Source: an uncultured Desulfobacca sp.
GTDB lineage: Bacteria > Desulfobacterota > Desulfobaccia > Desulfobaccales > Desulfobaccaceae
NCBI GenBank assembly: GCA_937958145.1
Contig: CALGOE010000142.1
Coordinates: forward strand, 1 to 7,797
Length of the DNA: 7,797 nt
Direction of reading: 5' to 3'
Shown here: piece after piece, positions 6,578-7,797 of the stretch
Layout: every line of letters starts with the position of its first letter
How positions within the stretch are numbered: the stretch's first letter is position 1
Translations under genes and position numbers: made by a program
The notes under the pieces: model-generated
What the model was told of the DNA's origin: nothing
What the model saw: only the letters and a program-made list of their open reading frames with translations
Database searches by the model: none

Positions 6578-7150
6578 ATGTTGAAAAATTCTCTGCGTTT
6601 GCTTGGCTTTTTGCTGGTGATCAATCTTATCGGTTTCCTGGTGTAGCTTTCCGCTTCGGATCGCCCCACACCGCCGACCACTGTCCAGGGTGGGACTGGC
6701 CCCGGCGTTACGGCAGCGCCGCCGACGACCGGCCTGGGTCCTTCGGGTTGCGGCTGCGGTAGTGGTGCAACCAGGACCTCCTCTGGGTCCAGCCCCGATC
6801 TGCTTCCGGGCGAACAACGCTGGAATGAGCTTAATCGGCAGACTTCACAAATTAACGACCAGATCAGGGATCTGGAGCGGGAGAAAGCCGAGGCCCAGAA
6901 GCTGCGGCGTGATGCGGAAGCGGTCAGAAATAAGCTGGAGGAATCAGGGGAAGTCGGCGTGTTCAGTCTGAAGAGGAGCATGCGCCTGGAAGCAGCCAAT
7001 GAGCAGATCCAAGAACAAAATCAGCGGATTAACGAGATCGACCGAAAAATTTCGCAACTCGAGAAAAAGAAACGTGATCTCCGCGAGGAATATGATGCCT
7101 TCAGCCGCAGCGCCGGGCAAAAAGCCGGCCGGGATTATAAGCGGCAATAA
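6578..7150 (+). pseudogene. Secreted coiled-coil protein, paralogue-like, interrupted by an in-frame TAG at codon 23
   Basis: ATG 6578 has a good ribosome binding site (GGGGAGG, six bases away) and encodes MLKNSLRLLGFLLVINLIGFLV, a signal-peptide core. It then meets TAG at 6644-6646. The same frame stays open to TAA 7148-7150: LSASDRPTPPTTVQ..., a Gly/Pro/Thr linker with LGPSGCGC (Cys58 and Cys60 if TAG is counted). A long charged coiled coil follows, with clear heptad character at about 84-175 (ELNRQTSQINDQIRDLEREK, then NEQIQEQNQRINEIDRKISQ). Read through the TAG, it is 190 codons. LGPSGC falls at residues 53-58, against 52-57 in the gene at 5387, and the openings M-x-K-N-x-x-R-L-L match, so the joined frame is surely the ancestral one. 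LSA|SD would be the natural signal cleavage site, lost if translation stops. No good restart exists: the next in-frame GTG/ATG are at 6959 and 6980. Possible explanations are a nonsense mutation (TGG or CAG to TAG), a sequencing error, or suppression. Confidence 0.72.
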
Positions 7151-7246
7151 GATAATGGCCGCAAAGAAAAGCTCTGTATCTGGCAGCACCGGCGTTCCAG
7201 CCTGTGCCTGGTTTATTTTCTGGTGATCTCTGCCATGACCACCCCT

Positions 7247-7287
7247 GGGGCCAAGCCGGGGTTACCGGCTTTGGCCCCTATTGTATT
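7247..7287 (+). terminator. Strong hairpin, probable Rho-independent terminator
   Basis: GGGGCCAAGCCGG (7247-7259) pairs with CCGGCTTTGGCCCC (7265-7278) with a single bulged T and a five-base loop. It is followed by TATTGTATT. It lies about 97 bases after the stop of the amber-interrupted gene and likely ends that transcription unit ahead of the flavoprotein gene. The tail is only moderately T-rich. Confidence 0.6.
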
Positions 7288-7346
7288 GGGGTGTCAGCCT
7301 TTCCTCCCAACCGGTCCCTTCCCCCTTGCTTTTTCCCGGCCGCTGG

Positions 7347-7374
7347 TTTACACCTAATTCAAATAATATTTACT
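7347..7374 (+). promoter_or_regulatory. Candidate promoter for the flavoprotein gene
   Basis: TTTACA (7347-7352) and TTTACT (7369-7374) are separated by 16 bases in a locally AT-rich patch, after a probable terminator and about 30 bases before the flavoprotein start. They match the sigma-70 consensus at 5/6 and 4/6 positions. Placement is sensible but the match is only fair. Confidence 0.3.
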
Positions 7375-7401
7375 GATCACTCTCAAGTGTGAGGATTCTC
7401 G

Positions 7402-7797
7402 ATGAAAATTATTGCCTTATTGGGCAGCCCGCGGCCCCAGGGGAACAGCGCCCGGCTGGCCCAGGCCTTTTTGGAGGCCTGTGCGCAGCGGGGGGCGGTG
7501 GTGGAGACGTATCATTTGAACAAGATGGCGTTTCAGGGCTGCCAGGCCTGCATGGGCTGCAAGACCAAGGCCGAGGCCTGTATCCTTAAGGACGACATGA
7601 CGCCGGTTTATGAGGCCATCCGCGGGGCCGACGTCGTCGTTTTCGCCTCGCCGGTCTATTTTGGCGACATCTCCGGCCAACTGAAGCTGGCTCCCGAGCA
7701 CTTTGATGAATCGGTTCTTGAGCTGATGGGCAAGCCCGGAAGTAAGGACCTTCTGAAATTTCGGGAGGCGTTTTTGCGCTTCACCCGAAAGGCCGGT
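7402..7797 (+). CDS. Iron-sulfur flavoprotein / NAD(P)H-dependent FMN reductase N-terminus joined to a YgiQ-like radical-SAM segment (3' open)
   Basis: ATG 7402 follows GAGGA (7391-7395) at six bases. Residues 1-95 are a flavodoxin-like FMN reductase. They comprise strand KIIALLGSPRPQGNSARLA with the FMN phosphate loop GSPRPQGNS (8-16), then GCQACMGCKTKAEAC with Cys 47, 50, 53 and 60. That is CX2CX2CX6C, the compact [4Fe-4S] motif of iron-sulfur flavoproteins. ILKDDM, then ADVVVFASPVYFGDISGQLK follow. This family normally goes on with 'AFIDR' and a further 80-100 residues. Instead, from residue 96 the frame reads LAPEHFDESVLELMGKPGSKDLLKFREAFLRFTRKAG. That closely resembles the 'LKxAPEHxxxxVLxLMxKPG...F...F......AGK' segment of YgiQ family radical-SAM proteins. 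The YgiQ CxxxCxxC cluster is absent, so this is only its later part. The frame is open at the window end. The N-terminal call is firm; the joined product is doubtful and may be an assembly artefact. Confidence 0.7.
   Translation, partial: MKIIALLGSPRPQGNSARLAQAFLEACAQRGAVVETYHLNKMAFQGCQACMGCKTKAEACILKDDMTPVYEAIRGADVVVFASPVYFGDISGQLKLAPEHFDESVLELMGKPGSKDLLKFREAFLRFTRKAG

Noticed and set aside
6644..6646. TAG as a pyrrolysine codon
   Set aside because: It sits at the end of a signal peptide where no Pyl function is known, livM ends in an ordinary TAG, and no pyl genes are visible. Kept only as a remote alternative.
1..7797. CRISPR arrays, tRNA or rRNA genes
   Set aside because: No regularly spaced identical repeats, cloverleaf-like sequences or rRNA stretches were seen on either strand by eye.

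Overview
The window reads as a GC-rich bacterial chromosome fragment from a Gram-negative organism: it has an outer-membrane-type beta-barrel, Sec signal peptides and a periplasmic binding protein. The mix of a Liv-type ABC transporter and an iron-sulfur flavoprotein would suit an anaerobe such as a Desulfobacterota member. That placement is a guess from style, since no taxonomic marker is present.

Left third (1-3661, all +): the 3' part of a periplasmic amino-acid-type binding protein, then two Liv-type permeases (livH-like, livM-like) and one ATPase (livG-like). The ATPase overlaps the preceding permease gene by 31 bases. Together they form most of a branched-chain amino acid/amide importer. 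No second ATPase (livF) follows within the window. The ATPase has an atypical ABC signature (LTLSEQ).

Middle (3662-4311): an intergenic stretch of about 650 bases. It holds a broken, minus-strand transposase remnant (about 3804-4036), the element's probable outer end with repeated GGTGACAT motifs (about 4051-4132), and then an AT-rich segment with a perfect TATAAT that probably carries the promoter for the next genes.

Right-centre (4312-7278, all +): a small cluster that I cannot assign to a known system. It comprises a signal-peptide-bearing outer-membrane beta-barrel, a secreted proline-rich/coiled-coil protein, a terminator-like hairpin, and a shorter relative of the coiled-coil protein. 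The two secreted proteins share their N-terminal layout: M-x-K-N-x-x-R-L-L signal peptide, Pro/Thr linker, then LGPSGC at almost the same residue number. The second is interrupted by a single in-frame TAG at the end of its signal peptide, while the remaining 167 codons stay open in the same frame. A strong hairpin follows it.

Right edge (7402-7797): an iron-sulfur flavoprotein reading frame (flavodoxin-like fold, CX2CX2CX6C). At SGQLK it turns abruptly into sequence typical of the YgiQ radical-SAM family (LAPEHFDESVLELMGKPG). This is either a chimeric join in the assembly or a real gene fusion, and it deserves checking before any interpretation.

The points most worth a second look are the barrel plus paired coiled-coil cluster, the amber codon in its last gene, and the flavoprotein/YgiQ junction.
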